DNA of 64,000 nt from assembly GCA_963921825.1 (NCBI GenBank), contig OY997593.1:66634039-66698038 (forward strand), in the 5' to 3' direction. This document shows, piece after piece, positions 25,977 through 38,360 of the stretch. Position 1 is the first letter of the stretch. Every line of letters begins with the position of its first letter. The notes under the pieces were generated by a model. It saw only the letters and a list, made by a program, of their open reading frames with translations, made no database searches and was not told the origin of the DNA. Source of the DNA: Erodium maritimum. Its lineage: Eukaryota > Streptophyta > Magnoliopsida > Geraniales > Geraniaceae. The position numbers and the translations under genes are program-made.

Positions 25977-26407
25977 GGGAAATTTGAAAAAATATTCTTC
26001 ATAATAGCATGTATTTTATTTCTATGCTAGCATAATAAAAAATTGGAAAAATATGACTTCCAAAAGTTTTAAGACAAAAATAACCTTCTTTTAATTGATA
26101 CAAAATTCATAATTTAACATTATCTCTTTTTCATCTTACATTTACATCTATTTTGAAAATATATTCAGGTTTAATTAACTTATTAAAATATATATTAAAA
26201 TTTTATATAAAACATTTTTATTCGATTTTATTAATTATTAAAATCACATTTTAATTTATTTTTTTCGAAAAATCAGATTATTTTTATAACTATTTTTAAA
26301 TAAAAATGATTAATAAATAAATTTATTAATTAATAGAATAAAACCAAAAATATATGTTATGATATCTAAAATATTTTTGAAAAAAGCATATTGTAAATTA
26401 AAATCAA

Positions 26408-26443
<36 letters not shown>

Positions 26444-27156
26444 AAATTATTATTTTTTATAAAATTTACTTTAATTATTAAAATTATATTTAATTTATAA
26501 TTTTTGAAAAAATCAGATTGTTTTGATAAATATTTTAAAAATATAATTCGAATTTATAATGTTATTTTTTTAAAAAATAATGTACACTTCATGAAAAATA
26601 TTTTAATCGAATTTTATTAATTATTAAATTTTAATTTTAATTTTAAAAAGTATTTTATTCAAATTTATTAATTTTTTAAGATCAGGCTATTTTGAAATAT
26701 GTGTGTATATATATATATATATAATTTAAATTAAAAAAATTATTTTTTTCAAAAAAAAAACTTAGATGTCATAAACAATATATTTTATTCAGTTATACTA
26801 ATTATTAAATTCAAATTTTTATTTTTTTAAAATTTATCAAAATAATCGTATTTTTTGAATCTTTTATAATTTAAAATCTGGTTTTAATAACTAATATTTA
26901 GAATAAAATATTTTTTATGTAAAATATTAATATGTATTTCGAAAATATATTCGAATAAAGTAATTAAACATCAATTTATTTTTAAAAGATTGGTGAAGAA
27001 GATGATATATAAGGAGGGTATGATATATAATTTTGTATAAATTAAAAGGTTATTTTTGTCTTAAAAAGTTTGAAAGGCATAGTTTTCCAATTTTGATTTA
27101 TGCCAGCATAGAAATAAAATAGATGGTATTATGAAGCATATTTTTTCAAATTTCCC
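25977..27156. mobile_element. Non-autonomous MULE-type TIR element, 1180 bp
   Basis: Terminal inverted repeats of at least ~130 bp begin GGGAAATTTGAAAAAATAT and end with its complement. The flanks are direct repeats TTGTAAAA at 25969-25976 and 27157-27164 (8 bp). The interior is extremely AT-rich with TA runs (26409-26440, 26706-26721) and has no coding potential. The GGG termini and 8-9-bp duplications match two other elements in this window. Confidence 0.8.
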
Positions 27157-27689
27157 TTGTAAAATATGCACCCAGAAAATATTTGTACAATACAAGGCTA
27201 CTTCTTTCATATTATATATATATATATATAGGTACACAATCCGTTGTAAATAGGTTCTTATATTATAAAATGTAAATGAATACTTATCATCTTATTAGAA
27301 AAATAAAAGGCCTAGATTATTTCAGCATTATCAATGGTATTTTTGTAAATCTTATTAATTTTAATTTAATTTTTGACTTTTTGTTAACATAAAAGGTTAT
27401 TTGTGTCTTTTTACCTATCTAATTTACCTAACCCTAGCTCGTAGCACTTTCATCACCCATTCTCTCAAAAAACCAAACCAGATTAGTCGCAGCTCTGGTT
27501 CACCCCGTACCTCCGTATCAGGTTCGGCTGGAGACCTACCTCCCTCTCTTCCACGGTTGCTGCTGCAACGTCCTCATCGTGGACCAATGGTTCAAGTTCG
27601 CTCGAGCATGAAGACCCAATAAGTCGTTCTTCTTCTCTTTTGGAAATTTTGTCACGTATTGCACCTCCCTAAACCCACCTCTTCTCTTG

Positions 27690-27874
27690 CGTAAACCTAC
27701 TATTGTGCGAGCAGCGCCGTCACGGCTCCATCCCGTTGGTCCAGCATCACCATTACAGTCAAACCAGACGCTGATGTGCCACGCTTCCGAGGAGTTCGTC
27801 GGCGTCAAGGTGTTCGGGACACACGGCCTGCGTTGGCCACCATTGATCCTTATGCAAAACTCTCATTAGTTGCT
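27690..27874 (+). pseudogene. GC-rich possible captured gene fragment (AP2/ERF-like phrase)
   Basis: Inside the composite element, one plus-strand frame reads TVKPDADVPRFRGVRRRQGV... and ends at a good splice donor (GCT|GTAAGT at 27874). FRGVRRR is the opening of AP2/ERF domains, but the expected PWGKFAAEIRD does not follow. It may be a captured exon fragment or a chance match; function cannot be assigned. Confidence 0.25.
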
Positions 27875-28110
27875 GTAAGTTGCATGCATAATTGTCGTTA
27901 ATGTCATTATTTTAGTATTTTCTCCTAATAATGTCACTGTCGTGTCCACATATTGTAAGCAGTTTGATTTTATGTTGATCATTAGGTAAATTCATCCAAC
28001 TTGATCTCCATTACATCATCACATTTCGTTATTTTTAATTACATGTAACTAAACTTCTCATCCTGGTACAAGTGTAATTCTTCAATCTCCAAGTATATAA
28101 GCAATTAAAT

Positions 28111-28846
28111 GGTTATTTACGATTTGGTACCCAAATGTTTCGTCCACAAACGATATGGTACCCTTATGAATTTTTTTCCAATTTGGTACCCAAATGTTTC
28201 GTCCACAAACGATTTGGGTTAATGGGGTTAAAAAACTAACAGACCAAAGTGAAAAGATCATTTTACCCTTTATCATTTTAGTTGAGTTTTGACTTTAATG
28301 TTAAAAGACTGTTTTACCCTTTTATTGACTTTTGACTTTATATTTAAACTTATTTTTTAATAAGTATTTTATTTTTTCAAAAAAATAAATAAATTTATTT
28401 ATTTTATTGAATTATTTTTTATAATAATAATAATTATTATTATTATTATTTATTTTTATTTGTTTTTAAATTTTTTATTTTTGATTATTTTTAATTTTTA
28501 AAATTTTAATTTTTAAAATTTTAAATTTATTTATTTTATTTTTTAATTCTTACATTTTTAATTTTTAAATTATTTAATTTAATTATTTATTGTACTATAA
28601 CTAAGGGTATAATGGTAATTTTGTCTATCACATTTATAAGCTTAAAATAAGAAAGGGTAAAATCGTCATTTCACACCCCACTTAACTGCACATGTCTAAT
28701 TTAGAGGAATATTCCGTTACTTTTCTAACGGAAAATGCTACTTCTGTCCGTGGACAAATCATTTGGGTACCAAATTGGTCATTTGAAACATAAGAGTACC
28801 ATATCATTCGTGGACGAAACATTTGGGTACTAAATCGTAAATAACC
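28111..28846. mobile_element. MITE-like TIR element, 736 bp
   Basis: The left arm GGTTATTTACGATTTGGTAC and the right arm (complement GGTTATTTACGATTTAGTAC) form ~100-bp imperfect inverted repeats. They share internal phrases such as CAAATGTTTCGTCCAC. The centre is AT-rich and non-coding. Both flanks contain AATTAA(AT), offset by a few bases on the right, so the exact ends are approximate. Confidence 0.65.
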
Positions 28847-29054
28847 CGTAATTAAATATAGTTATACAAGGTTTGTAGTGAATTGTTAATGATCTAAATT
28901 TATTAAGGTTGTGCTAATAAGATAGCAAGTGAATGCATACAATGAACTGTTAATGGTTCTTAAAAAATTTAAGGTATTGTTAGCAAGTTGATGCAAGACG
29001 CATTTGTGCTTAGAGAAAGCTCATACTTGTGGTTAAGGTTAATAAGAATTTGGT

Positions 29055-29600
29055 AATATCGTTTGGATTGTAATATCTTTGGGATTCTTCTATAATATCA
29101 TTTGGATTCTCCTGTAACATCATTTGGATTCTTCTGTAACATCGTTTGGATTTTTCTAAGATTGTTTATATTTTTCTGTAACATCGTTTCGATTCTTCTG
29201 TAACATCGTTTGGATTCTTTTGTAACATCCTTTGAATTATTTTGTAACATCGTTTGGATTTAACTGTAACGTCGTTCAGATTATTTTGTAACCCTGTTAG
29301 GATTATTTTGTAATATATTTTGTATTATAGTTTCGATTCTTCTGTAACATCGTTTGGATTATGTTGTAACACTACTCACAAATTACTATAATATTGACTA
29401 TAAAGTTTGTAACATTATTTACAAATGACTGATATATTGACTATAAATTACTTTAATATTGATTACAAATTACTGTAATATTAGCTACAAATTACTGTAA
29501 TATTGAATACAAATTATTTTAATAAATTATTGTAATATTGATTACAAATTACTGTAATATTGGCTATAAATTACTGTAAGATTAGCTATAAATTCTGTAA
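29055..29600. repeat. Two adjoining minisatellite blocks
   Basis: 29055-29375 is a degenerate tandem array of a ~22-bp unit, ATCGTTTGGATTCTTCTGTA, with about 13-14 copies. 29385-29600 continues with a different ~22-bp unit, CAAATTACTGTAATATTGAC. Both are AT-rich and non-coding. Confidence 0.75.
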
Positions 29601-29957
29601 TAATAGCTATAAATTTTTTTAATAGTAGTATTAATCATAAGATTATAGAAAAAAAGCTAAATATTTTTTTAGAAAATTGTGCCAAAAAATATAATATTTA
29701 AAAATGATATTTTCGAATTTATTAAAAAAATCAGATTTTTTAACCGTAAAAAAATCAGATTACAATAATAAAATCAAATTTACCCATTTATATAAAATGT
29801 CTTTAATAGATTTAAAGTTTCTTATATTTATGTCATTAATGATTATTTTAATCTCATCCTTCCATTTAATCTAATCCAATGATTATACTCTATTTACATT
29901 TTACAACATAAGCTTTATTTATAATGGATTGTACCCCTATATATATATATATAACTT

Positions 29958-30470
29958 ATATCAAGTACAAACACGGGCTCATTGTGCAAACTACGAACGC
30001 ACGAGAGCCACAGAATCCACCCAAAGTGACGTCAGTGGAGCACCCCAGATGCTGACACGTGGACAATTATATATAAAAACACCGCACTTTATTGTGAAAA
30101 CTACGAACGCACCAGATGTTGACACGTGGGCGCGCGCGCTGCTGGTGCACGCACGCACAATGCTGATAGTTTGCATAGCACGGTGATGATAGTTTACATA
30201 GCACGGTGCTGATAGTTTAGTACAAAATGTGCTGATAGTTTACATTTGTACTAAACTATCAGCACCGTGCTATGTAAACTATCAGTACCGTGCTATGTAA
30301 ACTATCAGCACTCGCGCTGCGCGCGTGGTTAACACGCGCTACTGTGCGGACAGAGGCGCGCGCAAAGTGGCCACGTGTCAGCATCGCGCGCGCTCTGCTG
30401 ACGTCACGTTGACCGCATCTTATGGCTCTCGTGCGTTCGTAGTTTGCACAATAAGAGGCGTTTGTACTAG
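29958..30470. mobile_element. Foldback element 1, (TA)n-flanked
   Basis: The left arm (GTACAAACACGGGCTCATTGTGCAAACTACGAACGCACG...) is matched by the inverted right arm (...CGTGCGTTCGTAGTTTGCACAATAAG...TTTGTAC). The central region is an inner hairpin made of repeated CTATCAGCACCGTGCTATGTAAA units around 30245. It is very GC/CG-rich (GCGCGCGC runs) against AT-rich surroundings. TA runs lie on both sides. It has no true ORF. Confidence 0.7.
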
Positions 30471-30504
30471 ATAGCTACCATATATATATATATATATATA
30501 GTTG

Positions 30505-30955
30505 GTATCAGGTACAAACCACCCCCTTATTGTGCAAACTGCGAACCAATCTGAGCCATAAGATCCCCCAAAGTGATGTCAGCAGAGTGCACTAGATGCT
30601 GACATGTGGACAATAAATATATAAAACACCGCACCTTATTGTGCAAACTACGAACTCACCAGGTGCTGACACGTGGGCGCGTGCGCTGTTGGTGCGCGTG
30701 CGCACAGTACTGATAGTTTGCGTAGCACGGTATTGATAGTTTGCGCGCACAGTGCTGATAGTTTGCATTTGTACTAAACTATCAGCACCGTGCTTGTAAA
30801 TGACCAGCACCCGCGCGCGCGTGGTCAACACTCGCTACTGTGCGGGCAGAGGCGCGCGCGAAGTGGTTACGTGTCAGCATCGCGCGCGCTCTGCTTACGT
30901 CACTTTGACCGCATCCTGTGGTTTAGATTGGTTTGTAGTTTGCACAATAAGGGTG
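30505..30955. mobile_element. Foldback element 2, same family as element 1
   Basis: This is a diverged second copy in the same orientation: CAGGTACAAACCACCCCCTTATTGTGCAAACT...AGTTTGCACAATAAGGGTG. It has the same internal CTATCAGCACCGTGCT hairpin and CG-rich arms. (TA)n lies between the two copies (about 30480-30500) and after the second (30958-30975). Confidence 0.7.
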
Positions 30956-30988
30956 ATTTATATATATATATATATAGGGATGTAATCC

Positions 30989-33483
30989 TGTCACGCCCCG
31001 AATTCGGCATGACCGAAACCGGAACGCGACGGTGAAACAATAAAATACCTTTCAAAACTTTTTAATAAACCTCGTTAAAAACACCACTTATGTTAATCAA
31101 AAACGATATTTTACAACTGAAAAGCGTCCAAAACAAGTGGACAAAAACCAACATGTACGTCGCTAGACTCCCAAAAACCCGGACTCCCGCTCCCAGCTCT
31201 TCAAGCTTCGAGGGCTCTCCTAGTCCGTCTCACGACCAATACCTGCAGGAAAAGTAGCAGGGGGTGAGCATTTTGCTCACCGCCACGGATACCGGGTTGA
31301 CCACGGCATACCAGCAGAAATGTCGGGAACCCGACCACAACAACCCAAGGGACTACTACCCCAAAAACACGATTTACACTGACGGTCACGCAAAACACTA
31401 TTAAACTTTCCCAACCAACTCAAACCCGGACACGTGATGTAGACCCGACACATCGGTTACGACCTCAACCCAAAACGCAAATAATAACCACGCAACACCC
31501 AAGATCACAAAGGATCGCTCACAACAATCAAGATCACAAAGGATCGCACTCCAGCTACTCAGTGCCGGTTGCTAACCGGCTGGGCTTGAGCCTGCCCCAC
31601 ACAACTTTCCCCGACACGTAGTTGGGCCAGGCAGTCGACCTGTTTGCGACATATACAGCGATACTTTTCCGATAGCTAGTCGGAAGGTGAGCCGCCCTTC
31701 ATCGCAGAAGAATGCACAACTTTACCGATGGTTAGTCGGAAGGCTAGCCAACCCCCACGCGCGCGACCCCGTGCACCCCTTTTTGTCAGGCGGGCGCCAA
31801 CCTCCATGCAATCACAGTCATCAACAATACAGGTTCAACACCCCACATGCACACATGGCCACCCACGACACACAAACAGAAATATACGGGTTCAACACCC
31901 CCACATGCACACATGGCCACCCACGACACACAAACAGTAACATACGGGTTCAACACCCCACAGGCACACATGGCCACCCACGACACACAAACGGTAACCG
32001 ACGGGTTCAACACCCCAAAGGCACACATAGCCACAATCATAAACACAACAACTTACTTCACCTACGGGCACAACCAAATGCCACAAGCATTTCTATTGTT
32101 CGATACGTTCACTTATCCTACGACACTACCAAGTGTCACATGCATTTCTAAGGTTTGATACGTTCACTTATCCTATGACACCACTAAGTGTCGCATGCAT
32201 TTCTAAGGTTTGATACGTTCACTTATCCTACGACACCACTAAGTGTCACATGCATTTCTACTGTTAACTTTCCCTAGTCAAGGCCGATATCCGGCTACTT
32301 TTCCCTACCTCTTGAAGCGTGTCAAACCCGATGCTCGCGCTCCGGCAATGCTCAAGATTACCCGCTTAGCCTCCTCTTTCCACGGTCGGCGACACGGTCT
32401 ACAATGATTATAATTAACGCACTTTTTAAATAGGCAGGTGAAACCCGAGTTTAATGAACTTAGCGCTCAAACGCAACCTCGACAATGCCGATCACTCCCA
32501 AACTTCCCAATTACTCGACATTGTCAATAATGGGCCCAGAAAGGCCTGATTCGCCCGGCTCGATGAATCTGCCCGTTATCGAAAAACGCCCTTCCGGGGC
32601 TCCGAAAATTGCCGTTTTCGTTTCTACGATCCTAAAATAATTCAAGTGTTCCAACGCAATCGACGGAATCAATTTCCCACGTCTGAGCGATTTAATTTGC
32701 GTTTAAAGTTTCTAAACCCGATAATTTCCAATTTTCACAATTTAATTCCATAATTCGTTCCGGGTGTGAATTATCGATTCGGGGATCGTCCAAAACCACC
32801 CGAACACGAAAAACCCGAGGCCCGAACACGTGGGCCCCACACGGCCACAATGGAAAATTTTTCTTTTCGCCCCAAAACGTTCCTAACGAACCCCAAACCT
32901 CAACCATTCGTCTTTAACCCAATTCTAACCAAAACCCAACCATATTTGACTCGTTTAAACTCAAACCCTAATTTTCAAACGTACCAAAATGAGAAAAAAA
33001 TGGGTTCTCACCGTAGGGAATGACGAGGAGAGTTCGAATCCACAATCGTTGAGACGATTCGTCGGTCGGATCGTCGGGAAATCGTCAAAAACCCTCACAT
33101 TCTTTTCCCTTTTCTCCTTCCTCCTTCTCTCTTCTTTTTCTCTTTTTTTTCTCTCTCCTCCTCCTTTTTTTTTGTAAATTGCCGAACACATCATCTTCCT
33201 AAGACCACTGCGACGACGACTAATCTTTTTGGACCCAAAACGGTCCTCGAATGGACCAAAACGTCGCTCGGTTGACTTTTCCAGCGAAAAGTCAACATTT
33301 CCCAAATTGATCAGAAAGTTGCCCTGAGTCCCCCAGAACTCACTTTGGTCGATATCGGGGTCAACTTAAGTCCGGTATGACCCTCGGGGTCAAATTTAGG
33401 TTCAATCAAGTGTTTGCTGAATTTTTTTAAATTTTCCTGTTTTTCGCAGATTTGACTGACGTTGACCGGGAGTGGTTATTACA
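30989..33483 (-). mobile_element. 3' LTR of minus-strand Ty3/gypsy element, 2495 bp
   Basis: On the plus strand it runs TGTCACGCCCCG... to ...GGGAGTGGTTATTACA; the element reads TGTAATAACCACTCCCGG...GGGGCGTGACA on the minus strand. Just inside the element, the minus strand has a polypurine tract, TTTAAGGGGGGTAGAT, directly before the LTR. It contains a ~57-bp minisatellite at about 31830-32040, and tandem copies of a GACACTACTAAGTGTCACATGC-like palindromic unit at 32100-32260. Confidence 0.85.
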
Positions 33484-36400
33484 ATCTACCCCCCTTAAAG
33501 GAATTTCGTCCGCGAAATTTAAAACAAACGTACCTCCGGAGTCGAACAGATCGGGGCACCTCGCGCGAACCTTGTCCTTGTGCTCCCAAGTCGACTCGGC
33601 CTCGTGGTGCCGCCACCACACCCGTTCTAAGCGGATAACCTTTCCGCGCAGGACCTGCTCTTGGGGATCCGTTTCCCAAACCAGTTTCTCCTCATACGAG
33701 ACATCACCCGTTACCTCGACATCTGCCCACTCAATGACGTACTCAAGACCTCGAAAGGCCTGATACATCGCGGGGCTAACCCGCCTCCGTCGCGGTTGAA
33801 ACGCATCAGTCCACCCTTCGGACTCATCTCTAGGGAGACATGACCACCAACTGCTGACTCGAGAGGTCGGCGCCGTCTGTCAGCATAGCTCCTGCTGACT
33901 CTGCGCGGTCTTCAACCGCCCACGCTTCGGCAAGACCGACTCAGCTGTCTCTCGGTCCAGTTCTAGACCCAGTGAACCCTCATTCCTCACTTCCGCCCGC
34001 ACACGGGCGACCGACACGGCCTACCATACAACGCTCCGAACGGTGCCATCATGCCACTGGCCTGAAAGCTGTTGTTGTAGGCGAACTCGGCTAATCGCTC
34101 ACGAAATCCATCGTGACGTGCCCCCATTTCCACTGTGCAACCCGCAGTGGTTGCAGTAATCCAGCGGGACGCTGTTGTTGGGCTCTCACCTGCCGACGAG
34201 TGAGGCATCGCGATACTAACTCCGCGACCGCTCTCCGCATCCTGCTCCACTAGACATGCCACCAAATGTCGCGCTCATCTTAGTGCTACCCACGTGCACT
34301 GTCAGACGCGAATGCTGCGACTCTCGCAGCTTGTCGCCTCCACCGTTACGCGGTACAAACCACCCTCCATGATACCGTAACTCCCAATTAGCCCGACGAT
34401 CCCAGTCCTCGGCGTCAACACCGCCGGCAACTCTCTCCCGGACCTGTATCGTCTCGACATCCACTGATTGTGCTCCTATTCCCCGGCCAAGCCAGGTGGG
34501 CTGAATCACCAAGAAGTACATGGCCACACCGCCAGTAACCTCTTCTAGCTCCAACCCGAGCGTGCCTAGTCCCCATATCATGTCCCACTCTCGGACTGAT
34601 ATGCTAGTAAGACTCGGGACCGACTTCCTACTCAGGGCGTCGGCAACCACGTTTGCCTTACCCAGATGATAGTGTAGCTCAAAGTCGTACTCCTCGAGTA
34701 GTCCCACCCATCGCCGCTGGCGCGTATTCAGGTCTCGTTGGAAAGAGATATACTTAAAGCTCTTATGATCCGAGAACACCTAAAATCGCTCGTCGCCAGT
34801 AACAGCCGGTATTGGCTCGGAACTTCGACAACCAATCCATTCCCAAGATTACGTTAAAGGTTGTCATTCCGTAAGTATCCTTCCCACGGACACACGCGCA
34901 AGCTCAGTCGCTGCCGAACCTCACGGAACCTCGCGGTCTCTCTAAGACCTCGCTCCACTACCGTCGTCGTGCTTACCAACTCCGAACGTACCCGAATCCT
35001 CGGGGTGAGGACTCGATCCAGCATCAGGGCTCTTGAGCCCTCTCTCGAACCTCCTGTATCGGTTCGCTTCTCCAACTCTGCAGGCATGACAGACCCTAGT
35101 CAACACCAACACCACCACCAACCGGCGTGTCCAGGCGCAAGGGTGGGCTCAACGGCTCTAAACTCACCCCCAACCTCTCAGCACAACTCGACGAACAAAC
35201 GAGTGTGACATCCCGGCATCCAATAAAATTGACGCCCAAATCGGAGACCGAACACCCACTCCATTAGTCACCCCGGTAAGGTCTAGTGCAACCCTCACAC
35301 AGTCCTCGATGCATTTACTTATAACTTTCCACAACCAAACCAGTGTTCGCTACTCGTCCCTTGCGGGAAAAGTAGTAAAGGGGATGAGCGTTATGCTCAC
35401 CTCCACGGACACCCGTTCGATTATGGCATACTAGTAACGCACTAAAGACTTACCGATCTAACCAGGGCAACCACTACCTCAAAACCTGATGTCAAACGTC
35501 ACACTGCTCACGCTAACAACACCTCAAGTACTCGCTCAAGTAAGATAAACCTCGACACGGGAAACAAGTCCTCAATTCAGTAAAACACTATTGCTCACCA
35601 CCTCAATATCCCAATTACCCAATCACGTAGGGAAACCTCAAGACGGGGATCACGCTCTCAACTAAGCAAACACTATTGCTCACACTATTAATACCCCCAT
35701 AACCCGATCACATAAGGAACCCTCAAATAAACCGCACAAACGTGCACCAAGTCATGCAAACACAACACGACAACCGCGTAAACAAGACGGTGAAAAAGAC
35801 AGGGGTCACGGACCCGTGACAGACCCCGTCACGGTTGGGGTCACGGTGCCGTGAAAAAGGCCCTAAAATGACCAAAACCCTCTGATCCGTCACGGATCCG
35901 TGACAGGATCCGTGACTCTCGTGCATGCCAGTTTTCCAAAAACGCCTTAAACTTGACCCTTACTCCTTTTTAACCTCAAAGAGAAACCTTGGACGACGTA
36001 CACACTCGACCAACAACTCAACAACCCACGTACAACAACTTAAGACCAAACACAAGTCTCCCAACCTCAATCATAAGCCAACACGGCCAAACGACAATAA
36101 CAACAACGACACCCGCCCATCGGGCCAACCAAAGTCGAACCACGCCCACCGGGCCAACCAAAACCACACACGCCCACATGGCCAATCAAAACCACACACG
36201 CCCACAGGGCCAATCAAAATCAAACACGCCCACCGGGCCAACATAAACAAAGCACGCCCACAGGGCCAACATAAACAAAGCACGCCCACAGGGCCAACTT
36301 AAACTCCACAACACGCCCACCGGGGCAAACAATTCAAGAAACTTTCTCCTTTTCATTACAAACCCTATTTCTTAACATCAGGTAGTTACAACCCGGTCTA

Positions 36401-36698
36401 GGCGTCCCCGAACTACATTGTACCCACTTGACGTCAACACTGTCACGCTCGACCACAGGGGCGCCCCTAAGTCGAGTCGCGACAACTTAAAAACTTTTCA
36501 CGCATCAACACACAAACAGTATGCCAATAACCCCGTAATGCACATACACACAAACACAAGCAGGACTCACAACACAACGGGTCTACACACGGTTCCTGAC
36601 CTGCGTACCCAACGTACGACGGGACTTTACCGACTCGACTCTCCCCACCTAATTGACGTACAGTCCGAGGTGTGAAACCTCGAGCTCTGATACCAAGC
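33484..36698 (-). pseudogene. Decayed Ty3/gypsy chromovirus interior (gag-pol remnants)
   Basis: On the minus strand from the primer site: a protease end (FNVILGMDWLSKFRA, near 34850), joined almost directly to RNase H (VFSDHKSFKYISFQRDLN, then YHLGKANVVADALSRKS; 34779-34600). The reverse transcriptase core has been deleted. Integrase is represented by its end (LAEFAYNNSFQAS, LYGRPCRSPVC; 34100-33990). A C-terminal chromodomain-like segment follows (VLRGKVIRLERVWWRHHEAE; 33660-33560). The primer site TGGTATCAGAGC is at 36695-36684. About 35200-36660 carries no pol and instead LTR-like DNA (TGACATCCCGGCATCC at 35206; CGCCCACAGGGCCAAC repeats at 36100-36310). Confidence 0.75.
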
Positions 36699-37299
36699 TG
36701 TCACGCCCCAATTTCAGTAAACCGAACTCAGGACGTGAACCTTTAAAAGAATAAAACATTTTGAAACCTTTTACATTAACATACTTTAAAAATCACCGTT
36801 TGTTCAACAAATTAATATATACAATTTGAAATACATCCCAACAAGTGGAAAAAAGTAATGTATTCGCCGCTAGACTCAAAAATAAATCCAGAAACCCGCT
36901 CCTAGCTCTTCAAGCTCCGGAAGCTCACCTAGTCCAACCTGCGACCGGTACCTGTAGGAAAAGCAGTTACGGGTGAGCGTTCGCTCACCACCACAGATAA
37001 TAGACTGACTACGGCATACTTAGCAGACAATGCCGATAACACCAACAACCAACTCAACACCGGGGATCATTGTCCCCAAACTCAAGTAACCCGACTGACA
37101 CCCACACACTGATACTTTCCTCAACCGACTCAACACTCGGACTCTTAATGTAGACCCAACACCACGATCACGACCTCTTCCAAGGACTCAAAAGACCACC
37201 ACGCAACACCCAAGATCACAAATGATCGCACACCAAACAAGATCACAAAGGATCGCATACCAGCTGCTCAGTAACCTCCCTCACGCCCTTTACCGATCT

Positions 37300-37455
37300 C
37301 ATCAGGTCAGGCGGTCGACCTGTCGCAATTCATCGACACAAAGTCGGATCAAGCTGTCGACCTATCGCAATTCATCAACACAAAATCGGATCAGGCTGTC
37401 GACCTATCGCAATTCATTGACACAAAGTTGGATCAGGTTGTCGACCTATCACACT
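37300..37455. repeat. 42-bp tandem repeat inside LTR
   Basis: About four copies of a unit containing GTCGACCTATCGCAATTCAT and ACACAAAATCGGATCAGGCT. Confidence 0.75.
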
Positions 37456-37639
37456 CACAACCCCGAACCACACACGCGCGGCCAGGACCCCTTTGTTGTC
37501 GGGCGGGCCCCCTACCCCGTCTGAACATGCAGACGCGTGTGATCGAGGACCCCAGTTTCATGAAGCGGGCCCACAACCTCAGGTAACCACAATCACAAAC
37601 AAAGTTCAACAAACAGCAACAACACAAGTTCAGCACTCC

Positions 37640-38360
37640 ATAGACACTCATGGCCACCCAAGACACCAACGGTAAAACACGGACTCAACAACCCCCCAGG
37701 CACTCACGGCCTCCCAAGATACACCAACAGTAACTCACGGGCTCAACAACCCCACGGGCACTCACGGCCTCTCAAAACCACCAACCATAACTCACGGGCT
37801 CAACAACCCCACGGGCACTCACGGCCACTCAAAAGCACCAACAGTAACTCACGGGCTCAACAACCCCACGGGCACTCACGGCCACTCAAAACCACCAACA
37901 GTAACTCACGGGCTCAACAACCCCACAGACATTCACGGCCTCCCAAGACACACCAACGGTAAAGACACGGGTTCAACAACCCAACAGGCACTCACGGCCT
38001 CCCAAGACACACCTAAGTAAAGACACGGGTTCAACAACCCCTCGGGCACTCATGGCCTCCCAAGACACCAACAGTAAAGACACGGGTTCAACAACCCCGC
38101 GGGCACTCATGGCCTCCCAAGACACCAACAGTAGAGACACGGGTTCAACAACCCCACGGGTACTCATGGCCTCCCAAGACACCAACAATAAAGACACGGG
38201 TTCAACAACCCCACGGGCACTCATGGCCTCCCAAGACACCAACACTAAAGACACGGGTTCAACAACCCCGCGGGCACTCATGGCCTCCCAAGACACCAAC
38301 AATAAAGACACGGGTTCAACAACCCCACAGGCACTCATGGCCTCCCAAGACACAAAATAC
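37640..38360. repeat. 57-bp minisatellite inside LTR, first array
   Basis: About twelve copies of a unit built from CACTCATGGCCTCCCAAGAC, ACCAACAGTAAAGACACGGG and TTCAACAACCCCACGGG. The unit length is a multiple of three and lacks stops on both strands, which creates spurious 116- and 129-residue repeat ORFs. Related arrays lie at 39905-40205, 31830-32040, 44590-45150 and 51690-51960, always at the same relative place in the LTR. Confidence 0.85.

Larger units (their letters stand above)
27228..29937. mobile_element. Inverted-repeat composite element bounded by (TA)n
   Basis: The left end (ATAGGTACACAATCCGTTGT..., through TATTATAAAATGTAAAT) is an imperfect inverted copy of the right end (...ATTTACATTTTACAAC...AATGGATTGTACCCCTAT), about 60 bp. 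Both outer borders are TA microsatellites. The interior holds a GC-richer stretch with an ORF (27401-27870), a separate TIR element (28111-28846) and tandem repeats (29055-29600). The superfamily is uncertain. Confidence 0.55.

Noticed and set aside
31687..32151. 154-aa His/Thr-rich ORF
   Set aside because: It overlaps three other open frames on both strands in an LTR minisatellite. No domain, no conservation signal.
33427..33768. Chromodomain-like frame as a host chromatin gene
   Set aside because: It sits directly before a polypurine tract and LTR and follows RNase H and integrase remnants, so it is the C-terminal part of a gypsy integrase.
38052..38350. Possible CRISPR-like array (regular repeats)
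   Set aside because: The units are contiguous tandem copies without unique spacers, in plant nuclear DNA.
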